Of a stretch of 45,204 nucleotides of DNA, positions 33,950-42,562 are shown piece by piece. Position 1 is the first letter of the stretch. Each line of letters opens with the position of its first letter. The notes under the pieces were generated by a model. That model did not search any database, was not told where the DNA came from, and was given only the letters and a program-made list of their open reading frames with translations. Source of the stretch: Lysobacterales bacterium (GTDB lineage Bacteria; Pseudomonadota; Gammaproteobacteria; Xanthomonadales; SZUA-36); NCBI GenBank assembly GCA_028289465.1, contig JANQPM010000045.1:1-45204 (forward strand). Direction: 5' to 3'. Made by a program: the position numbers and the translations under genes.

Positions 33950-34636
33950 CTATTCAGCGTTGATTTCAACGAGCTCCAGGTCAAACTTCAATGCCTCATT
34001 CGGACCAACCAGCGGCGGCTGCCCGCGTACGCCGAACGCCAGTTCGGGCGGCACAAATACCTGCCAGGTCGACCCGACCTTCATCAGCGGCAGGACTTCC
34101 TGCCAGCCGAGCGGTACCGAATTGACCTTTACTTTCTCGGGTACGCCCCGGGCGAATGAGCTGTCGAATTCGCGGCCGTCCATTTTGGAACCACGGTAGT
34201 TTATCGTGACCGTGTCTTCCAATTTGGGAAGTGGGCCGCTGCCGTTCTCAATCACGCGGTACAGCACGCCGCTCGGCAGCGCCACAATACCGGTCTTGGT
34301 ACGGTTATCGGCCAGGAACTGATCGCTTTTCGTTTTGTTTTCGTCAGCGAGTTGCCTATAGGCATCAATTCGTTCCTGCTGAATTTTCTGATTGAATTCA
34401 CGCAGTTTGGCAACCATTTCCGGTGCCGGAACTTTTGGGTCCCTGCCCGCTGCTGCATCACGAATCGCGGCAATCACCGCCTCCGGATCAATTTCATCTG
34501 CACGGGATTTAATATCGGCACCCATATCCCAGCCGATGGCGTAGCTCAGCTTGCCCTTATCCGTCGTTGTGTCCTGTGCCGACACCGCGCTGACGGTAAG
34601 CAAAACCGTTGCGCCGATGACCAATCTCAACAGCAT
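33950..34636 (-). CDS. Periplasmic FKBP-type peptidyl-prolyl isomerase
   Basis: A 228-residue protein with signal peptide (LVIGATVLLTVSAVSAQ). The N-terminal dimerisation helices are of FkpA/Mip type (KLSYAIGWDMGADIKSRADE, KLREFNQKIQQERIDAYRQL). The C-terminal FKBP domain (about 125-226) has TVTINYRGSKMDGREFDSSF, VPLGWQEVLPLMKVGS and VPPELAFGVRG. These proteins fold exported proteins around Xaa-Pro bonds. It stands alone with a good terminator and is divergent from the psp operon over a 369-bp gap. Confidence 0.92.
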   Translation of the reverse strand: MLLRLVIGATVLLTVSAVSAQDTTTDKGKLSYAIGWDMGADIKSRADEIDPEAVIAAIRDAAAGRDPKVPAPEMVAKLREFNQKIQQERIDAYRQLADENKTKSDQFLADNRTKTGIVALPSGVLYRVIENGSGPLPKLEDTVTINYRGSKMDGREFDSSFARGVPEKVKVNSVPLGWQEVLPLMKVGSTWQVFVPPELAFGVRGQPPLVGPNEALKFDLELVEINAE

Positions 34637-34859
34637 TCAGTGTTCCTCCTTGCCCTGAGGCAGTATTCGTTTCCGGCACCAAGCGTCAACCGGCCCCAAA
34701 ACCGCAGTATTTTACCGGAGCGAAGCATGGCTTTCCATCGAAAAGCGTCCGCTTTTTCTAAACGGACGCTGCTTGGATCGTTCGCCAGAGCCTGGTCATC
34801 CGATATCCGCTAGGCTAAGACTTACGACACCGCAACAAGTTTCCACCAACTATTGGATG

Positions 34860-34907
34860 AATTCGCCAACCACGGCCGAAAACGCCGCCGACCGGACTCG
34901 GCGAATT
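34860..34907 (+). promoter_or_regulatory. Possible enhancer sites upstream of psp
   Basis: AATTCGCC (34860-34867) and its complement GGCGAATT (34900-34907) are placed about 70-118 bp before the expected start. That matches the usual enhancer distance for a sigma-54 activator such as PspF. A further 8-bp inverted repeat (AGCGTCCG/CGGACGCT, 34744-34770) lies upstream. No pspF gene is in the window. The rest of 34637-34860 shows no gene. Confidence 0.35.
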
Positions 34908-34923
34908 TATGATTTCAACTATA

Positions 34924-34936
34924 AATCATTTACTTA
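34924..34936 (+). promoter_or_regulatory. Candidate IHF site
   Basis: AATCATTTACTTA fits WATCAANNNNTTR with one mismatch, placed between the possible enhancers and the sigma-54 promoter, where IHF bends DNA in E. coli psp. Confidence 0.45.
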
Positions 34937-34951
34937 CGGGAGAATTCAGGG

Positions 34952-34967
34952 TGGCACGAAACCTGCA
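34952..34967 (+). promoter_or_regulatory. Sigma-54 promoter of pspABC
   Basis: TGGCACG-AAAC-CTGCA matches the sigma-54 consensus TGGCACG-N4-TTGCW with one mismatch, GG and GC 12 bp apart, and 40 bp before pspA. This fits control by PspF-like activators. Confidence 0.85.
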
Positions 34968-35005
34968 TAACTGTATTTGTGAATTTGTATGACAGGAGCT
35001 GACCA

Positions 35006-35710
35006 ATGGGAATCTTCTCCCGCCTAAGTGACATTATCAATGCCAATATTAATTCCGTCCTGGAAAAAGCGGAAAATCCGGAAAAGATCATTCGGCTGAT
35101 GATCCAGGAAATGGAAGACACTCTGGTAGAAATCCGCTCGGCGGCCGCCAAATGTATCGCCGAGAAAAAGGAACGCCAGCGCCATATCCAGCATCTGGAA
35201 CGGGAACAATTGGAATGGGAGCGCAAGGCGGAACTGGCGCTGAGCAAAGACCGCGAAGATTTGGCCCGCGCGGCGCTGGCCGAGAAAGCCAATATCAATG
35301 ACCAAATTGACGCGTTGCGCGAAGAATTGCAGCTTATCGACGAGCAATTGAAGAAATTCAACGCTGATATCACCCAGTTGCAGACCAAGCTGAACGATGC
35401 GAAGAAGCGCCAGCGCAGTATTGTGATGCGGCATAAAACGGCGACTTCGCAACTGAACGCAAAGCGCCACATCCACGCCGATACGCTGGATGAAATGATG
35501 TTTCGGTTTGAAACCGCCGAGCAGCGTATCGACCGAATGGAATCGGAAGCGGAGTCATTGGACATCGGACGGCGGCGCAGCCTGTCAGACGAGATTGCCG
35601 GCCTGGAAGACGATGATCGGGTCGATCAGGAACTGGAAGCCTTGAGGGCCAAGGTAAAGGGTCAGGCCAAGCCGAAATCCGCCGACAAGAGCAGCAAGAA
35701 GGAATCCTGA
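35006..35710 (+). CDS. pspA: Phage shock protein A
   Basis: A 234-residue PspA/IM30 family protein, helical throughout, beginning with the amphipathic MGIFSRLSDIINANINSVLE. It continues with PEKIIRLMIQEMEDTLVEIR and long coiled coils. It binds stressed membranes and in E. coli inhibits PspF. CAGGAG ribosome site. The end is 1 bp from pspB, so the operon is tightly coupled. Confidence 0.96.
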   Translation: MGIFSRLSDIINANINSVLEKAENPEKIIRLMIQEMEDTLVEIRSAAAKCIAEKKERQRHIQHLEREQLEWERKAELALSKDREDLARAALAEKANINDQIDALREELQLIDEQLKKFNADITQLQTKLNDAKKRQRSIVMRHKTATSQLNAKRHIHADTLDEMMFRFETAEQRIDRMESEAESLDIGRRRSLSDEIAGLEDDDRVDQELEALRAKVKGQAKPKSADKSSKKES

Positions 35711-35711
35711 C

Positions 35712-35930
35712 ATGTCAGACCTTATCCCGATTCTATTAATCACGGTTTGTGCGCCGATCTGGATCGTCTTCCATTACATCGCGAAGATCAAAACATCCAA
35801 AGGCCTGTCACCGGAAGACGAGCAAATGCTGAGCGAAGTGTGGGAAAACTCCCGCAAGATGCAGGATCGGATTGAGACCCTGGAACGCATACTGGATTCG
35901 CAGGCTCCGTCGTGGAGGCGCCATTCATGA
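35712..35930 (+). CDS. pspB: Phage shock protein B
   Basis: A 72-residue protein. Membrane helix IPILLITVCAPIWIVFHYIA (about 5-24) then a coiled coil PEDEQMLSEVWENSRKMQDR with the leucine-zipper-like segment typical of PspB. It signals envelope stress to PspA together with PspC. Stop overlaps the pspC start. Confidence 0.94.
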   Translation: MSDLIPILLITVCAPIWIVFHYIAKIKTSKGLSPEDEQMLSEVWENSRKMQDRIETLERILDSQAPSWRRHS

Positions 35931-36313
35931 GCCGCCTCGCACCCAGAAAGAATCCACACCGCCTGTATCGCGACAAGCAAAATGGAATCCTGGCGGGCGT
36001 CTGTGCCGGGCTGGCGCATTATTTCGGCTTCAACCGCACAGCCATACGTGTTGTGTTCGGTTTCAGCTTTCTGTTTATCTGGCCGATCGTGATCTACATT
36101 ATTCTGGCACTGACTATCCCGGCCAGGCCGGAAAGCCTGTACGAGAGCCAGGAACAGGAGAACTTCTGGCGCGGAGTCAGCAATGCACCGCGGGATATCT
36201 TCGGCGAGCTACGCCACCGCTCGCGTGACCTGGAAATGCGCCTGCAGCGCATGGAAGCCTATATCACTTCACGGGAGTTCGAGATTGATCGCGAGCTGCA
36301 ACAAACCGAATAA
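35927..36313 (+). CDS. pspC: Phage shock protein C
   Basis: The ATG at 35927 overlaps the pspB stop (ATGA) with GGAGG upstream; the ATG at 35912 lies inside pspB and adds only five residues. The 128-residue product has the PspC domain RLYRDKQNGILAGVCAGLAH, a helix VVFGFSFLFIWPIVIYIILA and a C-terminal coiled tail (LEMRLQRMEAYITSREFEID). It is a polarised inner-membrane sensor of envelope stress. A pspD gene is not recognised; the following small ORF is different. Confidence 0.94.
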   Translation: MSRLAPRKNPHRLYRDKQNGILAGVCAGLAHYFGFNRTAIRVVFGFSFLFIWPIVIYIILALTIPARPESLYESQEQENFWRGVSNAPRDIFGELRHRSRDLEMRLQRMEAYITSREFEIDRELQQTE

Positions 36314-36475
36314 ATCGGCCGCAACTGCGACGAAACGAGTGGGAGAAACGTCTTTCTGTAACAGAAACCAAGGAATACCGTTAAACCAATTAAACGCCGG
36401 TGAAGTCTGACTAGGTATAGCCTGACTAAGCGGACCAGATCAATCAGCAACAGGCAAAACGGCCATCACCGAGAA

Positions 36476-36526
36476 GGTAAATATCCCGAAAAGGGAAATA
36501 TCGAATTAAGGTAAATATCATGGAAG
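36476..36526 (+). repeat. Three 17-bp iteron-like repeats
   Basis: GGTAAATATC occurs at 36476-36485 and 36510-36519, and GGGAAATATC at 36493-36502, each start exactly 17 bp apart. The last core ends one base before the ATG of the 36520 ORF. This phasing suggests slippage or a cooperative binding array. The rest of 36314-36475 shows no gene. Confidence 0.6.
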
Positions 36527-36690
36527 CGTACGAAAACCCAGCAAGCGGTCCGAAACCGGCAGAAACGCCGCCGGTGTTTGCCTCACCCTGGTTTGCCCTG
36601 TATTTGGCCTTCAGAAACGGCATGCGCCGGGTGGACGTAGACAGCAACGAAGATAAATCATCGGAAACGCTTCGCTCGAAGGAACATTAG
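36520..36690 (+). CDS. Small ORF downstream of pspC
   Basis: A 56-residue ORF. A Pro-rich start (ASGPKPAETPPV) leads to FASPWFALYLAFRNGMRRVD and an acidic/basic tail. It has AAGG 6-10 bases before the ATG, and its position after pspABC would suit a small Psp accessory such as PspD, but no similarity to PspD can be claimed. It may also be a chance frame. The preceding iterons are the main reason to note it. Confidence 0.4.
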   Translation: MEAYENPASGPKPAETPPVFASPWFALYLAFRNGMRRVDVDSNEDKSSETLRSKEH

Positions 36691-36853
36691 ACCTGCGATT
36701 CAGCCCGACCGGACGGGACTTCCCGCCACCGGCCCGTCAGCGGGCATTTCCATCCACATCAAACTGACATACCATATGCCGCTCTCCAGCTAGCCGCTGC
36801 CGGCACTCGTCCCGGCGTACGATGCGTGGGTTAATAAACAGCGAGAGCACAAA

Positions 36854-37636
36854 ATGCCTTATCAGAATATCCAGGTGCTGCAGGACGGCGCCGTCGAGAC
36901 CATCACCATCAATCGTCCTGACAAGCTCAACGCGTTGAACCAGCAAACCTTGCTGGAACTGTCCGACGCGTTCAGTGCCGCGGCCGTTAACGACGCGACA
37001 CGCGTTGTCGTTATTACCGGCAGCGGCAATAAGGCCTTTGTCGCCGGTGCCGATATCGGCGAGATTCAGGAACTGAGCCCGATAGACGCGCATGCGTTCT
37101 CGGAACTCGGCCAGCAGGTCATGCTCGGCATCCAGCATCTGGACAAACCGGTCATTGCGGCAATCAACGGCTACGCCTTGGGCGGCGGTTGCGAACTGGC
37201 CCTGGCCTGCAACCTGCGCATCGCCGGGGACAACGCATTGCTGGGTCTGCCTGAGATCAAGCTGGGCATCATGCCGGGGTTCGGCGGCAGCCAGCGTCTG
37301 ACGCGCCTGATCGGCGCCGGCCGGGCGCTGGAAATGATGCTGACCGGTGAACCGGTAGCGGCCGGCCGGGCAGAACAAATCGGCCTGGTCAATCAGGTGG
37401 TTGAAGCGGGTGCTCTGCGAGATACGGTCTCCGACTATGCCGAACGCCTGGCACGGGCCGCACCGCACGCGCTGCACGGCATATTAGACGCGGTAAACAA
37501 AGGCGCCGATCTACCGCTGGAAGCGGGCCTGGAGCTGGAAACCGACCGTTTCGCGCTGTGTTGCGCAACCGAGGACATGCGCGAAGGCACCAGCGCGTTT
37601 CTGGAAAAGCGCAAACCGGAATTTCGCGGCTGCTGA
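36854..37636 (+). CDS. Enoyl-CoA hydratase
   Basis: A 260-residue crotonase. Oxyanion-hole motif FVAGADIGEI, first catalytic Glu in LGGGCELALACNLRI and second in GLPEIKLGIMPGFGG are both present. This matches hydration of trans-2-enoyl-CoA in beta-oxidation. Single gene; a REPIN follows at 37659-37736. Confidence 0.93.
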   Translation: MPYQNIQVLQDGAVETITINRPDKLNALNQQTLLELSDAFSAAAVNDATRVVVITGSGNKAFVAGADIGEIQELSPIDAHAFSELGQQVMLGIQHLDKPVIAAINGYALGGGCELALACNLRIAGDNALLGLPEIKLGIMPGFGGSQRLTRLIGAGRALEMMLTGEPVAAGRAEQIGLVNQVVEAGALRDTVSDYAERLARAAPHALHGILDAVNKGADLPLEAGLELETDRFALCCATEDMREGTSAFLEKRKPEFRGC

Positions 37637-37658
37637 ACCTGCGCTGGACAAGGTCTGC

Positions 37659-37736
37659 AGAAGTGCCTTTAGTCGCGAAAGCGGGTTCTTGATACCTAGC
37701 GACTCAACTTGCCATTACGCCTAGAGGCGCTCCTAC
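37659..37736. repeat. Second REPIN-like element
   Basis: A degenerate copy AGAAGTGCCTTTAGTCGCGA (37659-37678) faces TTACGCCTAGAGGCGCTCCTAC (37715-37736). It shares the core with the element at 30654-30752. Confidence 0.6.
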
Positions 37737-37769
37737 GGCGAATCCATTGGTCTCAGCGCGGGTGGCTGT

Positions 37770-38723
37770 CTAGTGGGTTTGCCAGTCGACCTGGTGGCCC
37801 GGACCGTAGTACATCTTCTCGCCGGCCAGAATCGCTTCGGCGACCCGGTTTTCCGGCGGCGGCAGCGGACAGGTCGAGTATTCGTTAAATACGCAGGGCG
37901 GATTATACGATTTGTTGAAATCCAGGATTATCTTGCCGTTCTCCGGCAAACCGGTATACATAAAGCGACCAGCGCCATAGGTCTGACGGCCGTTGGTCTT
38001 GTCGGCGAAAATAAAGAACAAGCTCTTTGAATCCTGATCACCCACCGCGGCCAGACGATACGTGCGTTCGCCGAGTGTAAATACGGCCGTGCCATACTTC
38101 GGATTGTCATTAAGCTGCCCCAGCACGTTGCCGATCGGAATGGTCTCGCCCGCCTCAGCGGGCTCGAAATGCGCTTCGATACGCCATTTCGGAGTTATCG
38201 GGAAATATTCCAGACCGGTAAAATTCAGCCGGCTGGGCGCTTCGCTGTCCTTGACCCGCAACGCGAACGAGCCGCGGTCAATCACATAGAACTGCGTGGT
38301 TCCGCTGCTGACCACCGTTACCTCCCCCTGAGAGTCCGGGACCAGTGGCACACTAGTCGCCAGCGGCTGACCGGCTGCTGTCACATCGGCATCTGCTACC
38401 GGCGTAAATCGAATCTCATCGCCGTTCAGATAGATCGTTCCCCAATGCGCCGCGCCGCCATACAGCACGATGTCATTGTCAGCAGCCGACCCAACCCGGT
38501 TTTCTCCGGGTTGCAGCCAATGCAAACCGACCAGGCTCAGCCAGCCGGTCGGGCGCTGCAGAGACTCGCTGCGGCTTTCGCGCCAGTCGCGAATTTCCTG
38601 TCCGTGATCGAACGCGGTGGGTTCGGGTTTCGCTACCGGCGCTTCGTGCGGGCCGGCACAACCGGCCAGTGCGATGCACAGACCCAGCAGCATAGAGAGG
38701 TTTGGAATGGTCCTGTTGGTCAT
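37770..38723 (-). CDS. DUF1684 lipoprotein
   Basis: A 317-residue protein with lipoprotein signal (LLGLCIALAGCAGP). The family core is present: QRPTGWLSLVGLHWLQPGEN near residue 57, YGAGRFMYTGLPENGKIILD, FNKSYNPPCVFNEYSTCPLP and the ending AILAGEKMYY. Function unknown. It is 36 bp downstream of manC on the same strand and may be the last gene of the sugar operon. Confidence 0.9.
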   Translation of the reverse strand: MTNRTIPNLSMLLGLCIALAGCAGPHEAPVAKPEPTAFDHGQEIRDWRESRSESLQRPTGWLSLVGLHWLQPGENRVGSAADNDIVLYGGAAHWGTIYLNGDEIRFTPVADADVTAAGQPLATSVPLVPDSQGEVTVVSSGTTQFYVIDRGSFALRVKDSEAPSRLNFTGLEYFPITPKWRIEAHFEPAEAGETIPIGNVLGQLNDNPKYGTAVFTLGERTYRLAAVGDQDSKSLFFIFADKTNGRQTYGAGRFMYTGLPENGKIILDFNKSYNPPCVFNEYSTCPLPPPENRVAEAILAGEKMYYGPGHQVDWQTH

Positions 38724-38759
38724 CGGGTTTTCATCTCCATTTTCCGTATCGGCAACGGT

Positions 38760-40178
38760 TCAAGCGCGCCCGTAAATATCTTCAAACCGTTCGATATCGT
38801 CTTCGCCGAAATAATCGCCGGTCTGTACTTCGATCAGATGTACATCTTCAGTGCCCGGATTTTCCAGCCGGTGCAGGGTCTCCACCGGAATATAGGTGGA
38901 TTCATTGGCATTCAGTAAAAACTCCTCATCGCCGAGGCGGACTTTCGCGGTACCTTGTACCACGGTCCAGTGCTCGGCCCGGCGATGATGCAATTGCAAA
39001 GACAGCACCTGCCCGGGTTTGACGACCAGGCGCTTGACTTTGCAATCGTCCGCGTCTTCCAAAATGGTATAGCTGCCCCAGGGGCGATGCACGGTCTGAT
39101 GATAGGTCGCGGCATCATGGTCGCGGTCGGTCAGATGGTCCACGACCTGTTTCACTTCCTGGGCCCGCTCCTTGTCGGCTACCAGCACCGCATCGCCGGT
39201 ATCCACGATAACCAGATCGTCAACGCCGACCGCGGCGACCAGCCGGTTTTCGCCTTGAACAAAGCAGTTTTTGGCTTCCACCAGAACCGCCTTGCCACGT
39301 ATCTGATTGCCGGTGCTGTCCGATTCGTATAGTTCGCTGATCGCTTTCCATGAACCGATATCGCTCCAGCCGAAATCGCCGGAAACCACAGCGCAATTGT
39401 CCGCTTTCTCCATCACCGCGTAGTCGATGGAAATGCCGGGGCAATCTGCGAATAGCTCGGCCGGTATCTCCATCGGATCATCGGCAGCGTCCATGCCGTT
39501 CCAGCACTGATCGACCGCCTGCATGACTTCCGGCGCGTGGCTTTGCACCGCATTCAGCAGTGTGTCGGCACGGAAACAGAACATGCCGGAATTCCAGTGG
39601 TATTCGCCCGATGCCAGGTACGCCTTGGCGGTCTCCATATCCGGTTTCTCGACAAAGGCTGCGACGCGCCGTCCGGGGCTGTCATCGAATGCGTCACCGC
39701 TGCGAATATAGCCGTAGCCGGTTTCCGCATGCGTCGGATAGACGCCGAAAGTCACCAGATAGCCTTTGTTCGCCAGTTGTTCGGCGTCCTGCACAGCTTG
39801 CTGGAAATTCTGTTGATTGGCGATCAAATGGTCGGCCGGCATCATTAACAGTACCGCGTCACCGCCGCAGGTGGCTTCGACCCATTTCGCGGCCAGCGCG
39901 ATTGCCGGTGCGGTGTTGCGGCCGAACGGTTCGAGCAGAAAGCTGAAACGGTCATCGGCAGCCGCGGAACGGTAGAGATCACGGGTATAGAAATAGTAAT
40001 CGCGGCTGGTCACGGTCAGTACGCGGCCGCCGGTACCGACCCGGCTTGCGCGATCGACGGTTTTTTCCGCCAGTGTCTGGCCGTCCGCCAGGTGCATAAA
40101 CGGCTTCGGGTGTGCTTTTCTCGACACCGGCCAAAGCCGTGTGCCGGCACCGCCAGACAGAATTACCGGAATAATCAT
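38760..40178 (-). CDS. manC: Mannose-1-phosphate guanylyltransferase / mannose-6-phosphate isomerase
   Basis: A 472-residue bifunctional enzyme that makes GDP-mannose. The N-terminal nucleotidyltransferase has GGAGTRLWPVSRKAHPKPF and LMMPADHLI, then FVEKPDMETAKAYLASGEYH. The C-terminal type-II isomerase cupin (about 355-470) has RPWGSYTILEDADDCKVKRL, KPGQVLSLQLHHRRAEHWTV and FLLNANESTYIPVETLHRLE. It lies 32 bp after rfbD, extending the dTDP-rhamnose operon to two nucleotide sugars for surface polysaccharide. No glycosyltransferase gene is in the window. Confidence 0.94.
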   Translation of the reverse strand: MIIPVILSGGAGTRLWPVSRKAHPKPFMHLADGQTLAEKTVDRASRVGTGGRVLTVTSRDYYFYTRDLYRSAAADDRFSFLLEPFGRNTAPAIALAAKWVEATCGGDAVLLMMPADHLIANQQNFQQAVQDAEQLANKGYLVTFGVYPTHAETGYGYIRSGDAFDDSPGRRVAAFVEKPDMETAKAYLASGEYHWNSGMFCFRADTLLNAVQSHAPEVMQAVDQCWNGMDAADDPMEIPAELFADCPGISIDYAVMEKADNCAVVSGDFGWSDIGSWKAISELYESDSTGNQIRGKAVLVEAKNCFVQGENRLVAAVGVDDLVIVDTGDAVLVADKERAQEVKQVVDHLTDRDHDAATYHQTVHRPWGSYTILEDADDCKVKRLVVKPGQVLSLQLHHRRAEHWTVVQGTAKVRLGDEEFLLNANESTYIPVETLHRLENPGTEDVHLIEVQTGDYFGEDDIERFEDIYGRA

Positions 40179-40210
40179 TCGGTCAAATACTCCCTTTTAA
40201 ATGTTCCCTT

Positions 40211-41107
40211 TCAAATATCGTGTTCTTGAAGCCAGGCAAGGCACGCCTCCAAAGCGGTCTGAAATTCACCAGACCGGATATTAAATTGTTGCTGAATCCG
40301 CTCGCTGTTCAGTACGGAATATACCGGTCGCGTCGCGTCCTGCGGAAAATCCTCAGACGGAATAGCGGTGATCTCAGGCGGCTTGATCAGCAGTTCCCGT
40401 TGCACCGCTGATTCAACAATATGCACCGCAAAATCATACCAGTTCATGGTCGTATTGTCTGAATAGTGATAAAGCCCGCCGCGCACCCTGGCATCCTGCC
40501 GGCACAGCGATTCGGTCACACCGGCCAGCGATAGGGCACTGGTCGGGTTGCCCCACTGATCGTTGACGACCGTTAGCCGGGGCCGTTCGCGGGCCAGGCG
40601 CAATATGGTCTTTACAAAATTACCGGACCATGGCGAATACACCCAGCCGGTTCGCAAAATGAAATAGTCGCATCCGGTATTCTGCACCGCGGTCTCGCCG
40701 GCCAGCTTGCTCGCCCCGTAAACGCTTTGCGGTGCCGGCGTATCGGTTTCGCGATAAGGCTCGCGGCGGCTGCCGTCAAAGACATAGTCGGTGGAGTAGT
40801 GGATCAGGCGCGCCTGGTGGTCGCGGCACCAGGATGCGATCAATTCAGGTGCCTCTGCGTTAATGCGGAAAACCTTTTCGGGCTCGCTCTCCGCCCGATC
40901 CACCGCGGTATAGGCGGCCGTATTGATCACGACTTCCGGATGGACACGCGAGAGTTGTTTTTCCAGACTGGAAAAATCGCCGATATCCAGCCTGTCTGCC
41001 TCGTTTCGGGCTTTCCTGGAGCCGTATAAGACCTGACCCGGCAAGCTACCCGTGTGTCTCAACGCACTGCCGATCTGACCGCTGCTGCCGGTGATCAGAA
41101 TCCTCAT
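40211..41107 (-). CDS. rfbD: dTDP-4-dehydrorhamnose reductase
   Basis: A 298-residue short-chain reductase: last step to dTDP-L-rhamnose with NADPH. N-terminal GSSGQIGSAL nucleotide loop, YSTDYVFDGSRREPYRETD and the active-site YGASKLAGE with Tyr/Lys. Start overlaps the rfbC stop by 4 bp. Confidence 0.95.
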   Translation of the reverse strand: MRILITGSSGQIGSALRHTGSLPGQVLYGSRKARNEADRLDIGDFSSLEKQLSRVHPEVVINTAAYTAVDRAESEPEKVFRINAEAPELIASWCRDHQARLIHYSTDYVFDGSRREPYRETDTPAPQSVYGASKLAGETAVQNTGCDYFILRTGWVYSPWSGNFVKTILRLARERPRLTVVNDQWGNPTSALSLAGVTESLCRQDARVRGGLYHYSDNTTMNWYDFAVHIVESAVQRELLIKPPEITAIPSEDFPQDATRPVYSVLNSERIQQQFNIRSGEFQTALEACLAWLQEHDI

Positions 41108-41673
41108 TCGGGAGTAGCGGCGCTGAAGCTCGGCAGGCGGTTGGCCGGCACCTGCGCCAGCCGGGGGGCGGCAGCATCTTTGGCTGAAATCTCGCTTGGC
41201 TCGATACGCCAGTCTATGCCGATATCCGGGTCATTCCACGCGATACCGGCATCTGCATCCGGGTTGTACTCGCGGGTACAGAGATAGTTGATCATCGCGT
41301 AATCGGACAGCACGATAAACCCGTGCGCAAAGCCTTCCGGGATATAGATCTGCGAGAATTCATCGGCTTTCAGTTCAAACGACTCCCACTGTGCGAAAGT
41401 CGGTGAGTCCGGACGGATATCCACCGCGACATCCAGTATCGTACCCTGAAGTACCGATACCAACTTGCCCTGTGGATTGGGTTCCTGGTAATGCAGGCCC
41501 CGCAGCACGCCGCGGACCGAACGCGAAATATTAAACTGAACGAATTCCACGTTCACGCCGGCATCGGCGTAGCTGGTCCGCTTCCAGCTTTCAAAGAAGA
41601 AACCGCGGTCATCTCTGAATACGCGCGGCGATATTCTTAACACGCCTGGCAGCCGGGTCGTTTCAATACGCAT
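41104..41673 (-). CDS. rfbC: dTDP-4-dehydrorhamnose 3,5-epimerase
   Basis: A 189-residue cupin. RDDRGFFFESWKRTSYADAG, GVLRGLHYQEPNPQGKLVSV (with the active-site His) and YIPEGFAHGFIVLSDYAMIN are diagnostic. It converts the 4-keto-6-deoxyglucose nucleotide to its rhamno form. Within the rfbBACD block; 4 bp after rfbA. Confidence 0.95.
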   Translation of the reverse strand: MRIETTRLPGVLRISPRVFRDDRGFFFESWKRTSYADAGVNVEFVQFNISRSVRGVLRGLHYQEPNPQGKLVSVLQGTILDVAVDIRPDSPTFAQWESFELKADEFSQIYIPEGFAHGFIVLSDYAMINYLCTREYNPDADAGIAWNDPDIGIDWRIEPSEISAKDAAAPRLAQVPANRLPSFSAATPE

Positions 41674-41677
41674 CCAG

Positions 41678-42550
41678 CTACCCGCCGGCTACCTGCATCA
41701 GGTACTCGCCATAACCGCTTTTTCGTAGCGGTTCGGCCAGATTCAGTAACTGCCCGTGGTCAATCCAACCCTGCAGATACGCGATTTCTTCCGGGCAAGC
41801 GATTTTCAGCCCCTGGCGGTTTTCGATGGTTTCGATAAAGCTGGACGCCTGCTGCAGAGAGGCATGGGTTCCGGTATCCAGCCAGGCGTAGCCTCTCCCC
41901 ATCAGTTCCACATGAAGAGACGACTCGCGCAGATAACATTTATTGAGATCGGTAATTTCCAATTCCCCGCGCGGCGAAGGTTGCAGCTGCCTGGCAAACT
42001 GGCTGGCCCGTCCGTCATAGAAGTACAGCCCGGTAACCGCGTAATTCGATTTAGGTTCGGCGGGCTTTTCTTCCAGGCTGATCACTTTGTCCCCGCCTTC
42101 CATTTCCACCACACCATAGCGCTCCGGGTCATTCACCCAGTAGCCGAATACGGTCGCACCCGACTCCCGGGCGGCCGCCCTGTCCAGCAGTTCCTTTAAG
42201 TGGCTGCCGTGGAATATGTTGTCACCCAGAATCAGGCAGGAAGGGCCGCCGTCGACAAACTCCTCGCCGATCAGATAGGCCTGTGCCAGCCCGCCGGGAT
42301 GCGGCTGCACCGCATAGCTGATCGCCATGCCCCAGGCCTGACCGTCGCCGAGAAGCTGTTCGAACAGCGCCTGTTCGTGCGGGGTGGTGATAATCAGCAC
42401 TTCCCGAATACCGGCGAACATCAGGGTACTCAGCGGGTAATAGATCATCGGCTTGTCGTAGATCGGGAGCAGTTGCTTGCTGATCACCCGGGTCAGGGGA
42501 TACAGGCGCGTGCCGCTGCCGCCGGCCAGAATAATCCCTTTACGCTTCAT
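41678..42550 (-). CDS. rfbA: Glucose-1-phosphate thymidylyltransferase
   Basis: A 290-residue enzyme making dTDP-glucose. N-terminal [20 protein letters not shown], then [20 protein letters not shown] and [20 protein letters not shown], match RmlA. 12 bp after rfbB. Confidence 0.96.
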   Translation of the reverse strand: MKRKGIILAGGSGTRLYPLTRVISKQLLPIYDKPMIYYPLSTLMFAGIREVLIITTPHEQALFEQLLGDGQAWGMAISYAVQPHPGGLAQAYLIGEEFVDGGPSCLILGDNIFHGSHLKELLDRAAARESGATVFGYWVNDPERYGVVEMEGGDKVISLEEKPAEPKSNYAVTGLYFYDGRASQFARQLQPSPRGELEITDLNKCYLRESSLHVELMGRGYAWLDTGTHASLQQASSFIETIENRQGLKIACPEEIAYLQGWIDHGQLLNLAEPLRKSGYGEYLMQVAGG

Positions 42551-42562
42551 TGGCTGCCTCCC

